In this document: piece by piece, positions 26,445-35,775 of the stretch | Layout: every line of letters starts with the position of its first letter | Position numbering within the stretch: the first letter of the stretch is position 1 | Assembly: GCF_041583835.1 (NCBI RefSeq) | Contig: NZ_JBFHFC010000005.1 | Location: 1 to 64,000, forward strand | Direction of reading: 5' to 3' | Source: Thiomicrorhabdus sp041583835 | GTDB lineage: Bacteria; Pseudomonadota; Gammaproteobacteria; Thiomicrospirales; Thiomicrospiraceae | DNA: 64,000 bases | Program-made: the position numbers and the translations under genes | Notes under the pieces: model-generated | Databases searched by the model: none | What the model was told of the DNA's origin: nothing | The model's input: only the letters and a program-made list of their open reading frames with translations

Positions 26445-26480
26445 TATATAGCATTATTTATCGTCAAAAGTTGTGCCGCT

Positions 26481-28316
26481 ATGAGTGATCAACCAATTGA
26501 TATTCTGTGGGTTTTAATCAGTGCCGTGCTCGTGGCCATGATGCAACCTGGGTTTACGGCTCTAGAAGCTGGGGCCACACGCACCAAAAACTCGATCTCG
26601 ACTGCTATTAAAAACGTCAGCGATTTCTTGATTGCTTTCATGATTTTTGTCATCGTCGGTGTCAGCATCATGCTGGGCAGCAGTTACAACGGAGTCATCG
26701 GCTGGAGCCCGGTATTCTTCTATCAATACTCCTTATCCGACTTGGTACTCACCCTATTCCATGCCATGTTCGCATCAACTGCGGTCACGATTATTTCCGG
26801 CGCGATCGCCGAACGGACCAAATACGCATCCTATCTGCTTATCGCCGTCATCGTCTCGCTGTTTATTTACCCAGTACAAGCACACTGGATCTGGAACAAT
26901 GACGGCTGGCTGGCGCAAATGGGCTTTATCGACTTTGCCGGTTCCACCGTCGTTCATTCGGTCGGCGGCTGGGCGGCACTGGCCGCAATCTTAATTATCG
27001 GCCCCCGACTTGGGCGTTTCGATGAAGGTGTTATCAATTTTGAACAGTCCAATCTCGCCTACAGTGCACTCGGCGTATTCTTAATCTGGCTTGGCTGGAT
27101 CGGTTTTAACGGCGGAAGTGTTTTAGCGCTTAACCAGACAACCGGTCTCGTCATTTTAAACACTCTAATTGCAGGTTCGATTGGCGGTCTGGCTGGCTTA
27201 ATCTTCAGCAGAATGTTTACCGGTTACTATCAAGTCGTCGACATCATCAACGGCGTACTTGCAGGCTTAGTCGCTATTACCGCTTCGGCACACCTGGCTT
27301 CTCCGCTTTCGGCTATCCTGATCGGATTCATAGGATATGCCGCCTACCATATCGGGAAGCACCTACTGGTAAAGTGGCGCATTGACGATGCCATCGAAGC
27401 CGTTCCGGTGCACCTATTCGCCGGGATTGCCGGAACTTTGGCGATTCCATGGTTGGTAACGGATGTCGACTTTTACGAACAACTTAAAGTACAGGTCCTC
27501 GGTATCGTCGTTGTTGGCGCGCTCTCTTTCTGCACGACTTACATTCTCTTGAAACTGGTCAACCATTTCTACAAACTGCGCGTTTCCGAAGCAGGCGAAA
27601 TACTCGGATTGAATATGAGCGAACACCAGGCATCAACCTCGATGTTCGATCTGGCCAGAGCGATGAATACCCAAGCGCAGGAGCAGGACTTCTCAAAGAA
27701 GATCATGGTTGAACCACATTCCGACGCTTCTTTGATAGCAACCTACTACAACCATGTTACCCAGGCTTTCAATCAGCTCAATGCCGAAAAAGAAGCGTTG
27801 ATCGAAGAGACCTTCCACATGGCGAACTACGATCAACTCACCGGATTAGCCAAGCGAAGGCTCTTGGTGAACGAACTGTCTCGCTCGCTCGAACGTTTAA
27901 ACAGGCAGCCGCAAATGAATGCCCTGCTGTTTATCGATTTGGACGGGTTTAAACTGATTAACGACGAATACGGCCATGACGCCGGTGATATTCTTTTGAA
28001 AGAGGCGGCGCTTCGAATTCAGTCCGTTATTCGCAAAACCGACCTTGCGGCGCGATTTGGCGGGGATGAATTTGTAGTCTTGCTAGACAACATTCAAAAC
28101 GAAAGTTTTGCCGCCGAAGTCACCGACAAGATCATCAATGCCGTCAAACAGCCTATCTCTTTACCGAATAATGAAGAAGGTTTCGTCAATGCATCCATCG
28201 GCCTGAAAATCTTTGACCAGGAAATCAGGCTATCGGTGGATGATATCCTCAACCAGGCGGATAAGGCGATGTATGTCGCTAAACGACGAGGCAAAGGACA
28301 ATGGGTACTGGCTTAA
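26481..28316 (+). CDS. Ammonium transporter domain fused to diguanylate cyclase
   Basis: 611 residues. Residues 1-385 are an Amt/Rh-family ammonium channel with about 11 membrane helices: AGATRTKNS near 30-38, ISGAIAERTKYAS near 105-117, the conserved Asp151 and pore His159 in IDFAGSTVVHSVGG, pore His311 in VPVHLFAGIAG, and the Amt C-tail GLNMSEHQ. After a ~60-residue linker, residues 445-611 are a GGDEF domain with GGDEF at 527-531 and an inhibitory RxxD (518-521) five residues before it. Both parts look intact. The likely role is to couple ammonium occupancy or flux to cyclic di-GMP synthesis at the inner membrane; this is inference. No glnK is adjacent. A sigma-54-like promoter lies 37 bp upstream. 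Confidence 0.93.
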   Translation: MSDQPIDILWVLISAVLVAMMQPGFTALEAGATRTKNSISTAIKNVSDFLIAFMIFVIVGVSIMLGSSYNGVIGWSPVFFYQYSLSDLVLTLFHAMFASTAVTIISGAIAERTKYASYLLIAVIVSLFIYPVQAHWIWNNDGWLAQMGFIDFAGSTVVHSVGGWAALAAILIIGPRLGRFDEGVINFEQSNLAYSALGVFLIWLGWIGFNGGSVLALNQTTGLVILNTLIAGSIGGLAGLIFSRMFTGYYQVVDIINGVLAGLVAITASAHLASPLSAILIGFIGYAAYHIGKHLLVKWRIDDAIEAVPVHLFAGIAGTLAIPWLVTDVDFYEQLKVQVLGIVVVGALSFCTTYILLKLVNHFYKLRVSEAGEILGLNMSEHQASTSMFDLARAMNTQAQEQDFSKKIMVEPHSDASLIATYYNHVTQAFNQLNAEKEALIEETFHMANYDQLTGLAKRRLLVNELSRSLERLNRQPQMNALLFIDLDGFKLINDEYGHDAGDILLKEAALRIQSVIRKTDLAARFGGDEFVVLLDNIQNESFAAEVTDKIINAVKQPISLPNNEEGFVNASIGLKIFDQEIRLSVDDILNQADKAMYVAKRRGKGQWVLA

Positions 28317-28364
28317 TCGAAAATAAAATTAAATGCGTCTCTTTCGAACAAGCCGTATTGAGAA

Positions 28365-28387
28365 AGGCCGGTTGTTGAAACCGGCCT
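28365..28387. terminator. Hairpin between convergent Amt-GGDEF and metE
   Basis: A perfect 9-bp stem AGGCCGGTT/AACCGGCCT with a short loop between two convergent genes. No T run; a bidirectional terminator is probable but not certain. Confidence 0.5.
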
Positions 28388-28447
28388 CAAGATGGTGAGA
28401 GGCTATACCGAATCAGAATTGAAGCACGGTATAGGGGATATTCAACC

Positions 28448-30796
28448 TCAAACGCCTTTAAGGCAATATTGCTGTCGCAACACTTTAGCCGCTTTGACCA
28501 TATTAACCAAAGCCGCTTCCGTCTCTTGCCAACCACGGGTTTTTAAACCGCAATCCGGGTTGACCCATAAGCGCTCTTCGGGAATATTCTCGGCGGCCTT
28601 TTCAATCAAACCGACCATTTGATCCACTTCGGGCACATTCGGAGAGTGGATGTCATATACGCCCGGACCGATTTCATTTGGATATTCAAAATCCACAAAC
28701 GCCTGCAATAATCCCATATGTGATTTCGACGTTTCGATCGTAATCACGTCGGCATCCATGTCGGCCACCGCTTCGATGATATCGTTAAATTCCGAGTAAC
28801 ACATGTGAGTATGAATCTGAGTCGAATCCTTCACCCCCGAGGTTGTCAGCCGGAAAGAGTTTACCGCCCAATCGAGATAATTCCGCCACTCGGATTTTTT
28901 CAGCGGCAATCCCTCTCGTAACGCCGCCTCATCAATCTGAATCATCTCGATACCGGCTGCTTCAAGATCCAAAACCTCGTCCCTCAACGCCAAAGCGATC
29001 TGATTGCATGTCTCATCTCTGGGTTGGTCGTCACGCACAAACGACCACTGCAGCATGGTCACCGCCCCCGTCAACATACCTTTCATGGTTTTATCGGTGA
29101 GGCTTTGCGCATATTGCGACCAACTGACGGTCATAGAGTTTTCACGTGAAACATCTCCGAAAATGATCGGCGGTTTCACACAGCGCGAACCGTAGGACTG
29201 CACCCATCCGAAGCGGGTAAAGGCATAGCCGTTCAACTGTTCGCCAAAATACTCCACCATATCATTGCGTTCCGGTTCTCCGTGCACGAAGACATCCAGA
29301 CCGATACGCTGTTGACGCTCCACTGCATCGCGGATTTCCGCCTGCATTTTTTCAACATACTGCGTTTCGTCCAGTTCGCCGGACTTAAACAACTTGCGAG
29401 CGTGTCGAATTTCTTGGGTTTGCGGAAAAGAACCGATGGTTGTGGTCGGAAACAGCGGCAGATTGAATTTTTCTTTCTGTATAACCACTCTTTCCACATA
29501 AGGTTTTGCCCGGTTTAATGCGATTTTATCAAGCCCGGCATAACGCTCCCGGACCTTTTGATCATGAACCTTAGAAGAATTCCGGCGCGCCTCTAACGCC
29601 GATTTGTTCGCTGCCAACGCCTGTGCGATCGTTTCGTCATTCAAGCCATTCTGCAACGCCTTGGACAATACATTCACTTCGGCCAATTTCTGTTTGGCGA
29701 AACTCAAATAATTTCTTAATTCGGAATCCAGAGCATCTTCCAACTCTAAATCGACCGGGGAGTGTAAAAGCGAACACGACGGCGCTATCCATAAACGCTG
29801 TTTGAATTTTTCTTTTGCGGATCGAGCTTTTTGCAAAGCAAACTCGAAATCGGTTTTCCAAATATTACGACCTTCGACCAAGCCTAAAGACAATACCTTT
29901 TCCGCAGATAAGTTTTCGACCACCTCTTCCACTTGATCTGCACCACGAACGGCATCGACATGCAAACCGTCAATATCCAAACCGCTGACTAAAGCTAAAT
30001 TATCACCCAAGTTATCGAAATAGGCCGCCAACAATAATTTCAAGCCCGATTTTTTCAAACCTTGACCCGTTCCATAGACTTGATTAAAGGCTTCTTTCCA
30101 ACTTTGCTCCAGTTCCATAACCAGTATAGGTTCATCAATCTGAATCCATTTCACTCCGGATTCCGCAAGCAATCGAAATACTTGCTCATACACCTCAAGC
30201 AACTGAGGTAATTTTTGCAAACGTCCGCCCTCTAAGCCGCTTTCCTTTGCCAGATACAAATAAGTTAAAGGCCCGATCAAAACCGGTTTTAAAATAGCGG
30301 CATCCCCAACCAGGTCTTTTGCTTCCCGCAACTCGTCGAATAAGCGCGTGTCGGTCAATTTGAACTCGGTATCAATCTCCAGTTCCGGCACGATGTAGTG
30401 ATAGTTGGTGTCGAACCATTTTTTCATATCGCACGCATAATCGGCTTTAGAGCCGTGACAATTGCCACCACAGCAACTTTGAACATCGTCGCTCGGGGCT
30501 CGCCCGCGAGCCATGCGAAAGGCCACTTCCAAATCGTACTTTTCCTGCCTGAAGCGCGAAGGAATCGCCCCCAACAACGTGCTCATATTCAACATCTGGT
30601 CGTAATAAGCAAAATCGTTCACCGGCAATAAATCAATACCGGCGTTCAATTGCGTCTGCCAATTCTGTCGGCGAATTTGTGCCGCGATTTGCGCCAACTC
30701 CTGTTCGGTTTTTTCACCTTTCCAGTAAGATTCAACGGCGAATTTCAATTCTCGTTTTTGTCCTATTCGGGGGTATCCCAGATTATGCGTTGTCAT
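28448..30796 (-). CDS. metE: Cobalamin-independent methionine synthase
   Basis: 782 residues. It transfers a methyl group from methyltetrahydropteroyl-polyglutamate to homocysteine. The N-terminal barrel starts THNLGYPRIGQKRELK; the C-terminal catalytic barrel has FPTTTIGSFPQT, VHGEPERNDMVEYFGE, and the zinc ligands in HTHMCYSEF (His and Cys), the Glu in ITIETSKSH and the last Cys in NPDCGLKTRGW. It is longer than the ~753-residue E. coli enzyme, partly through a Cys-rich insertion (C108, C109, C113, H114, C122). Divergent from metR with MetR-like boxes between, so homocysteine-responsive activation is expected. A parS-like palindrome lies in the coding region. Confidence 0.97.
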   Translation of the reverse strand: MTTHNLGYPRIGQKRELKFAVESYWKGEKTEQELAQIAAQIRRQNWQTQLNAGIDLLPVNDFAYYDQMLNMSTLLGAIPSRFRQEKYDLEVAFRMARGRAPSDDVQSCCGGNCHGSKADYACDMKKWFDTNYHYIVPELEIDTEFKLTDTRLFDELREAKDLVGDAAILKPVLIGPLTYLYLAKESGLEGGRLQKLPQLLEVYEQVFRLLAESGVKWIQIDEPILVMELEQSWKEAFNQVYGTGQGLKKSGLKLLLAAYFDNLGDNLALVSGLDIDGLHVDAVRGADQVEEVVENLSAEKVLSLGLVEGRNIWKTDFEFALQKARSAKEKFKQRLWIAPSCSLLHSPVDLELEDALDSELRNYLSFAKQKLAEVNVLSKALQNGLNDETIAQALAANKSALEARRNSSKVHDQKVRERYAGLDKIALNRAKPYVERVVIQKEKFNLPLFPTTTIGSFPQTQEIRHARKLFKSGELDETQYVEKMQAEIRDAVERQQRIGLDVFVHGEPERNDMVEYFGEQLNGYAFTRFGWVQSYGSRCVKPPIIFGDVSRENSMTVSWSQYAQSLTDKTMKGMLTGAVTMLQWSFVRDDQPRDETCNQIALALRDEVLDLEAAGIEMIQIDEAALREGLPLKKSEWRNYLDWAVNSFRLTTSGVKDSTQIHTHMCYSEFNDIIEAVADMDADVITIETSKSHMGLLQAFVDFEYPNEIGPGVYDIHSPNVPEVDQMVGLIEKAAENIPEERLWVNPDCGLKTRGWQETEAALVNMVKAAKVLRQQYCLKGV
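29138..29153. promoter_or_regulatory. parS-like site inside metE
   Basis: GTTTTCACGTGAAACA matches the chromosomal parS consensus TGTTTCACGTGAAACA at 14 of 16 positions; the right half is perfect. It lies about 17 kb from parB, which is encoded in this window. Confidence 0.6.
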
Positions 30797-30862
30797 GTCG
30801 TTTTCTCTCTATATTTAAACTAGTCGTGTTTATTGAAGAGGGATGATAGAATTCGATTAATA

Positions 30863-30906
30863 TGAAAACAAACGATTAATTTTCACATTAATATGAAATT
30901 ACTTCA
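30863..30906. promoter_or_regulatory. MetR-type binding sites between metE and metR
   Basis: TGAA-N5-TTCA at 30894-30906 is an exact match to the MetR consensus and touches the metR start codon, fitting autorepression. Nearby half-sites TGAAAA (30863) and TTTTCA (30880) could serve metE activation. Confidence 0.6.
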
Positions 30907-31802
30907 TGATAGAGCTAAAACACCTTAAAACCATTCTCGCCTTAGCGGAACAAGGCAGCGTCAATAAAGCCGCCGATCTTCTATACATGACGCAATCGGC
31001 GCTTTCACACCAGATTAAACAACTGGAAAGCCAGCTAGGGCTTAAACTGTTCGAACGCAAAACAACCCCAATTCAGTTCACGCCTGCCGGTCAAACCTTG
31101 TTGAAAACCGCTCAAGACGTCCTGCCCAAACTGCAACAGACCGAAACGATCCTCCAAGCCCTTGAACAAGGGGAACAAGGCCGGCTATTCATCGGCGTAG
31201 ACTGTCATACCTGTTTTGAATGGTTACTACCGATGTTGCGCCAATATCAACAAAAATGGCGTGGCGTAGACCTGGACATTCTTAACTCATTAAGCGACCG
31301 CCCCCTTAAGAAACTCCAACGACAGCAATTGGACCTGGTTATTACCTCGGATCCCGAATCGATGTCGAACCTTAAGTTTGATCCCCTGTTCAGTTATGAA
31401 TTAGTGTGTGTCCTGCCGCAAAGCCATTCGCTTACCGGAAAAGAGTGGTTGGAACCCGAAGATTTCAGCGACGAAACGCTTATCGCTTATCCGGTAGAAC
31501 AAAAGAAACTGGATGTATTCCGACGTTTTTTGGAACCGAAAGGCATCAATCCTAAACAAATTCGTCATTCGGAACTGACGTTAATGATGCTGCAACTGGT
31601 CGATTCCGGCAGAGGATTGTGCGTTCTGCCCAAATGGCTGATCGAAACCCAGCCCGAATTCAACCACCTGCCGACACGAAGCTTAGGAAAAGAGGGCTTA
31701 TGGTCGATCCTCTATGCCGCCACCCACATTGACCTGCATGATCAACCCTATATACAGGACTTTATTCGGCAAGTGGCTGATAAAATGGCGCTGTCGCCTT
31801 AA
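30906..31802 (+). CDS. metR: LysR-type regulator of methionine synthesis (MetR)
   Basis: 298 residues. The N-terminal winged helix-turn-helix (LKHLKTILALAEQGSVNKAADLLYMTQSALSHQIKQLESQLGLKLFERK, cited in parts: core residues about 4-55) is LysR-type; the remaining ~200 residues are the co-inducer domain. MetR homologues activate metE and use homocysteine as co-inducer. Assignment rests on the close match to the MetR start (MIELKHLKT) and on divergent placement 109 bp from metE. The ATG has no good Shine-Dalgarno sequence, and a MetR box overlaps it. Confidence 0.93.
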   Translation: MIELKHLKTILALAEQGSVNKAADLLYMTQSALSHQIKQLESQLGLKLFERKTTPIQFTPAGQTLLKTAQDVLPKLQQTETILQALEQGEQGRLFIGVDCHTCFEWLLPMLRQYQQKWRGVDLDILNSLSDRPLKKLQRQQLDLVITSDPESMSNLKFDPLFSYELVCVLPQSHSLTGKEWLEPEDFSDETLIAYPVEQKKLDVFRRFLEPKGINPKQIRHSELTLMMLQLVDSGRGLCVLPKWLIETQPEFNHLPTRSLGKEGLWSILYAATHIDLHDQPYIQDFIRQVADKMALSP

Positions 31803-31897
31803 TCCGGGGAAGTTCGGAGCCGGCGTTAACGCTGCAAATAGCAACGGGCCCGGTGGTTTTTGATAGAATCTTTACATCCATTAATTTGACGACTTAA

Positions 31898-34009
31898 ATG
31901 TTAGCCAGCTATCCAATTGAAAATTTAAAAGGCGTCGGCCCGAAACAGCTGGAAAAACTCCAACGTCTCGGGCTGTCCACGGTTCAGGATCTGCTGTTCC
32001 ACTTGCCTCTGCGCTATCAGGATAAAACCCGCATCACCCCGATGGAAAACATCTTTATCGGCCAGGAAGCGTTAGTCGAAGGCGCCATTGCTTCCCAACA
32101 CCTCACTCGCAGTCGACGCAGCAGTCTGTTGGTTAAAATTCAATCGCCGTCCGGCGACTTTCTGACGTTGAGATTTTTTCACTTTCATTATAGACAGGCT
32201 CAGCAATTCACGCGCGGCAAGACCTTGCGTGTATTCGGCGAGGTGCGCAGCGGTCCTAACGGTTATGAAATGGTGCATCCGAGTTATCAATTCATTGACC
32301 CGATGAACCCGCCGGAACTGGATGATACTTTAACGCCGACTTATCCCACCACCGAAGGATTCGGGCAGGCCAGTCTACTAAAGCTGATTCAGCAAGCATT
32401 GGCTTTAGTGAAACAGTATCCGCTTGAAGAGTTGTTACCCGATGAATTATTGACTGCGGAACACCTGCCTAACCTTAATCAGGCAATCATGACGTTACAC
32501 CGCCCACAGCCGACGGACGACTTAAGTGCGATCAAACGTTTCGAACATCCGGCGCAGCAACGTCTGATCATTGAAGAACTGATCAGCCATCAGGTCGGTC
32601 TGCAGCAACTTAGGCAGATGGAAAAGCAACGCCTTGCCCCCAAGCTTCCACCAAGCCAAATGGCCAATGAATTAATCGCTTCTTTACCGTTCACATTAAC
32701 CTCGGCGCAGCAACGGGTTCTACGGGAAATTCATCATGATCTGTCCCAGACCCACCCGATGCAACGCTTGGTTCAAGGGGACGTCGGTTCCGGTAAAACC
32801 ATTGTCGCGGCGCTCGCGGCGATTCAGGCAGCCGAAGCCGGATATCAAGTCGCCATTATGGCTCCTACGGAAATTCTGGCCGAACAGCACCGCAATGCTT
32901 TTTCGGAATGGCTGGAACCTCTGGGAGTCGAAACCGCCTGGCTCAGCGGCAAAATGAAAGCCGCAGAAAAACGCTATATGCTCGGCAAAATCGAATCGGG
33001 TGAAGCCAAAGTAGTGATTGGTACCCATGCCCTGTTTCAGGAAGCGGTCAATTTTAACCAACTCGGATTAGTTATCATCGACGAACAACACCGTTTCGGA
33101 GTGCATCAACGCCTCTCCCTGCAACAAAAAGGCCACCAGATCGTACTCGAAGGCGAAACCGAAAGGGCAAATGAAGCGGTGGAAGTCCACCCTCACCAGC
33201 TGATCATGACCGCCACGCCGATTCCAAGAACCTTGGCGATGACCGCTTATGGCGATCTGGACCTCTCGATCATCGACGAACGTCCTCCGGGACGCCAAGC
33301 CATCGATACCGCCGTGCTCAGCAATGAAAAACGCATGGAAGTGATGACGCATCTGGCCGAACGCTGCCATCAAGGCGTACAGGCATACTGGGTCTGCCCG
33401 CTGATCGAGGAGTCGGAACTGTTGCATGCCCAAGCGGCGGAAGTAACGGCGGAGCAATTTCGCAGTTACTGGCCCGACCTGCGCACAGGGCTCATTCACG
33501 GGCGTATGAAAAGCGACGAAAAAGCCGCCGTGATGAACGCATTTAAAACCCACGAACTTGACCTGCTGGTGGCAACTACAGTTATCGAAGTTGGCGTCAA
33601 TGTTCCGAACGCCAGTTTGATGATCATTGAAAATGCTGAACGATTGGGCTTGGCACAGCTGCATCAGTTACGAGGACGCGTCGGCCGAGGCAGCCTTAAA
33701 AGCCACTGTGTATTGCTCTACCAACCGCCCTTATCGGAAACCGGCAAAGCACGCTTACAGATCATGCGCGACACCGACGACGGCTTTAGAATCGCCGAAG
33801 AGGATCTGAAAATCCGCGGTCCGGGCGAAATTCTAGGCACACGACAAACCGGCGGATTACAATTCCGGATTGCCGACTTGAGACGCGATGCGGAATGGAT
33901 TCCTTTGGCGCAACGCTGGTCGGAACAGTTGGTCGAATCGTATCCGCAAACCGTCGATAAACTCCAATCCCGCTGGATTGGCGAAAAAATTGAATATCAG
34001 CACGCTTAA
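31898..34009 (+). CDS. recG: ATP-dependent DNA helicase RecG
   Basis: 703 residues, full length. RecG reverses stalled forks and branch-migrates Holliday junctions. The N-terminal wedge (OB) domain includes LKGVGPKQLEKLQRLGL and LFHLPLRYQDKT. Helicase motifs are in order: Walker A QGDVGSGKT near 293, TEILAEQH, DEQH near 394, TATPIPRTLAM, then VIEVGVNVPNAS, RLGLAQLHQLRGRVGRG and the C-terminal DGFRIAEEDLKIRGPGE. It is followed by ubiC after 69 bp. Often recG sits next to spoT; here it is separated by the chemosensory, Amt and met genes. Confidence 0.97.
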   Translation: MLASYPIENLKGVGPKQLEKLQRLGLSTVQDLLFHLPLRYQDKTRITPMENIFIGQEALVEGAIASQHLTRSRRSSLLVKIQSPSGDFLTLRFFHFHYRQAQQFTRGKTLRVFGEVRSGPNGYEMVHPSYQFIDPMNPPELDDTLTPTYPTTEGFGQASLLKLIQQALALVKQYPLEELLPDELLTAEHLPNLNQAIMTLHRPQPTDDLSAIKRFEHPAQQRLIIEELISHQVGLQQLRQMEKQRLAPKLPPSQMANELIASLPFTLTSAQQRVLREIHHDLSQTHPMQRLVQGDVGSGKTIVAALAAIQAAEAGYQVAIMAPTEILAEQHRNAFSEWLEPLGVETAWLSGKMKAAEKRYMLGKIESGEAKVVIGTHALFQEAVNFNQLGLVIIDEQHRFGVHQRLSLQQKGHQIVLEGETERANEAVEVHPHQLIMTATPIPRTLAMTAYGDLDLSIIDERPPGRQAIDTAVLSNEKRMEVMTHLAERCHQGVQAYWVCPLIEESELLHAQAAEVTAEQFRSYWPDLRTGLIHGRMKSDEKAAVMNAFKTHELDLLVATTVIEVGVNVPNASLMIIENAERLGLAQLHQLRGRVGRGSLKSHCVLLYQPPLSETGKARLQIMRDTDDGFRIAEEDLKIRGPGEILGTRQTGGLQFRIADLRRDAEWIPLAQRWSEQLVESYPQTVDKLQSRWIGEKIEYQHA

Positions 34010-34078
34010 GCACGCTAAGATACGATTAAAATAGCCATTAACAAACACCTTACAAACTGACCGGCAACTGATTATCCT

Positions 34079-34648
34079 ATGCACTGGAAACCACAGCAAC
34101 TCATTAAACGCTTGTCCCCTTCGCCGTCAATTCGCTCATGGTTACTGACACCGGGTTCTTTAACGCAAAGAATTCGTCAAGTCTGTCCGGAAATGCAAGT
34201 TGAAGTACTGTCCGAGGCTTGGCAGATTCCGCTTCGCAGCGAAGCCCTGGCGCTAAACCTGCCCATTCAAGAAAAGGCGTGGATTCGTTGCGTAATGTTA
34301 AAGTGCGGACAGCAGGATTGGGTCTATGCACGCACCGTGATTCCCCAAATGACCACCGAAAATCCCTGGCATTCGTTGCAGACGCTTGGCGATAAGCCCC
34401 TCGGTGAGGTCTTGTTTGAATTGAAAAATTTGGAACGAACTGAATTTGAATTGAATAAACAACCCATTGAAGCTTGGCCTTTGCTTGCAGAAAGAACGAC
34501 AATTTCGTCACAAAATCACTGCTTTGCTCGACGTTCGTTATTTAGACAACATCACGCTCCGCTGCTGTTAACCGAAGTCTTTTTACCGGAAATCTTCGAT
34601 AGCGAAAACGGATTAAGGCGATTGGAAAAATCGCATCTCAAGCATTAA
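34079..34648 (+). CDS. ubiC: Chorismate-pyruvate lyase
   Basis: 189 residues. UbiC removes pyruvate from chorismate to give 4-hydroxybenzoate, the first committed step of ubiquinone synthesis. Typical features are WLLTPGSLTQRIRQ near 21-34, IRCVMLKCGQQDWVYARTVIP with the active-site Arg, the LGDKPLGEVLF loop and the C-terminal RRSLF...PLLLTEVFLP. The next ubiquinone enzyme, ubiA, is 1.6 kb away on the other strand, separated by two unknown genes. The last 36 bases overlap the 3' end of the convergent outer-membrane-type gene. The ribosome site is weak. Confidence 0.93.
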   Translation: MHWKPQQLIKRLSPSPSIRSWLLTPGSLTQRIRQVCPEMQVEVLSEAWQIPLRSEALALNLPIQEKAWIRCVMLKCGQQDWVYARTVIPQMTTENPWHSLQTLGDKPLGEVLFELKNLERTEFELNKQPIEAWPLLAERTTISSQNHCFARRSLFRQHHAPLLLTEVFLPEIFDSENGLRRLEKSHLKH

Positions 34649-35773
34649 CATTAACGTCCAGTCGGCTTGTTTAAAATCATTATCCTCGGAATAGGTCACA
34701 CCGGGCTGTACCTCGAAATAAAGCCAGTTCTTATACGCCCGTTCCCGCCAGTTAACACTGGCACCGTAACCGGTATTATGGACACCGACACCTTGCGTGT
34801 CCCAACTGAGCCAAGTTTGATAAGTAAGCAGACGGTAAGAATTCAATTGCTGATAAAGCAAAAGTTGTTCGGTCAATTCGTAATAACCATCTTGCTGCCA
34901 CCAAGTTCCGTTGCTCTGGGTACGGAACAGAAACTCCTTATCAAGCCGTTTGTCGAATACAAGCTTGGAATTCAAACCCGGTCCGGCGAAACGCTCCCAG
35001 AAAACATCCTGCCCCATTCGTCCAACCCAGTTTGATCTCAAATTCCACTCATAACGTTTTTTAAGCCGAATGTAAGGATCCGGTTCAACCGTATTTTTAA
35101 AATTCATCCCGAAATCCAACAAGGTCGCCAACTTGTTGAAATCCTCCAAAGCGACCTGAAATCCGAAGGAAGCCGTTCCCTCTTCCTCAATCACTTCTCT
35201 CGCCAGGTCGTTATTAACCTGACCTTTAACACTGGTGTCCTCGGTTGTAATCAAAAGATGCCAGCGACGTTCGATTTTAGGTAAGGCAAATTTCGCACGC
35301 AGACGCATCGACATTTCAACCTGCCCGGAATCATGAAATGTCATCGGAGTCATGATATCCAAACGACTTCCTCTGGAACGCTCAAAGGCTTCTTCCGTCC
35401 CGAAATAGTCGTCGATACCTTCCGTGGTGCTCTGAACGTGCGAACCGAGCCAGACTTGAAACTGTTCCAAAGATTCCAGGCCTTGATTTAGCCAAGTATT
35501 GTCAATGCCGTCTAACAGGTAGAATTTGTCCCTTTTTGGCACTTCCTCCGGCTGTTCATTGTCGCTAGAAGCGTTCTGCTGTAAATCGCTAGAATCGACG
35601 ATAGCCAAAAGCTGAGGGGCAGACTCAGAAAAGGTCGTCTGTAGATCGATTGAGTTAGGTTCGGAAGGACTGGCATGAACAGCCATGGAGACGATTATTC
35701 CACCAAATATTCTTAGGCAGTTTATAATGATATTTTTTGTCCAACCTAACAAAATAACACTCCCGAACCCCAT
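34613..35773 (-). CDS. Probable outer-membrane beta-barrel protein, unknown function
   Basis: 386 residues from the first ATG; a TTG at 35752 with GGGAG seven bases upstream is a good alternative start. A signal peptide (CLRIFGGIIVSMAVHA) ends near residue 35. A soluble, acidic segment follows, then from about 140 the sequence alternates charged and aromatic residues in strand-like stretches (KFALPKIERRWHLLI, SNWVGRMGQDVFWERF, WTLMLMLEMRFF) and ends in Phe-X-X-Pro, suggesting a beta-barrel. I do not recognise the family. It starts 2 bp from the divergent next gene, so the two probably share a control region, and its 3' end overlaps ubiC. Confidence 0.7.
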   Translation of the reverse strand: MGFGSVILLGWTKNIIINCLRIFGGIIVSMAVHASPSEPNSIDLQTTFSESAPQLLAIVDSSDLQQNASSDNEQPEEVPKRDKFYLLDGIDNTWLNQGLESLEQFQVWLGSHVQSTTEGIDDYFGTEEAFERSRGSRLDIMTPMTFHDSGQVEMSMRLRAKFALPKIERRWHLLITTEDTSVKGQVNNDLAREVIEEEGTASFGFQVALEDFNKLATLLDFGMNFKNTVEPDPYIRLKKRYEWNLRSNWVGRMGQDVFWERFAGPGLNSKLVFDKRLDKEFLFRTQSNGTWWQQDGYYELTEQLLLYQQLNSYRLLTYQTWLSWDTQGVGVHNTGYGASVNWRERAYKNWLYFEVQPGVTYSEDNDFKQADWTLMLMLEMRFFQSP

Positions 35774-35775
35774 TT

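Noticed and set aside
33068..33664. 198-residue minus-strand open frame inside recG
   Set aside because: Antisense shadow of conserved helicase motifs; composition rich in Phe/His/Arg as expected for a shadow.
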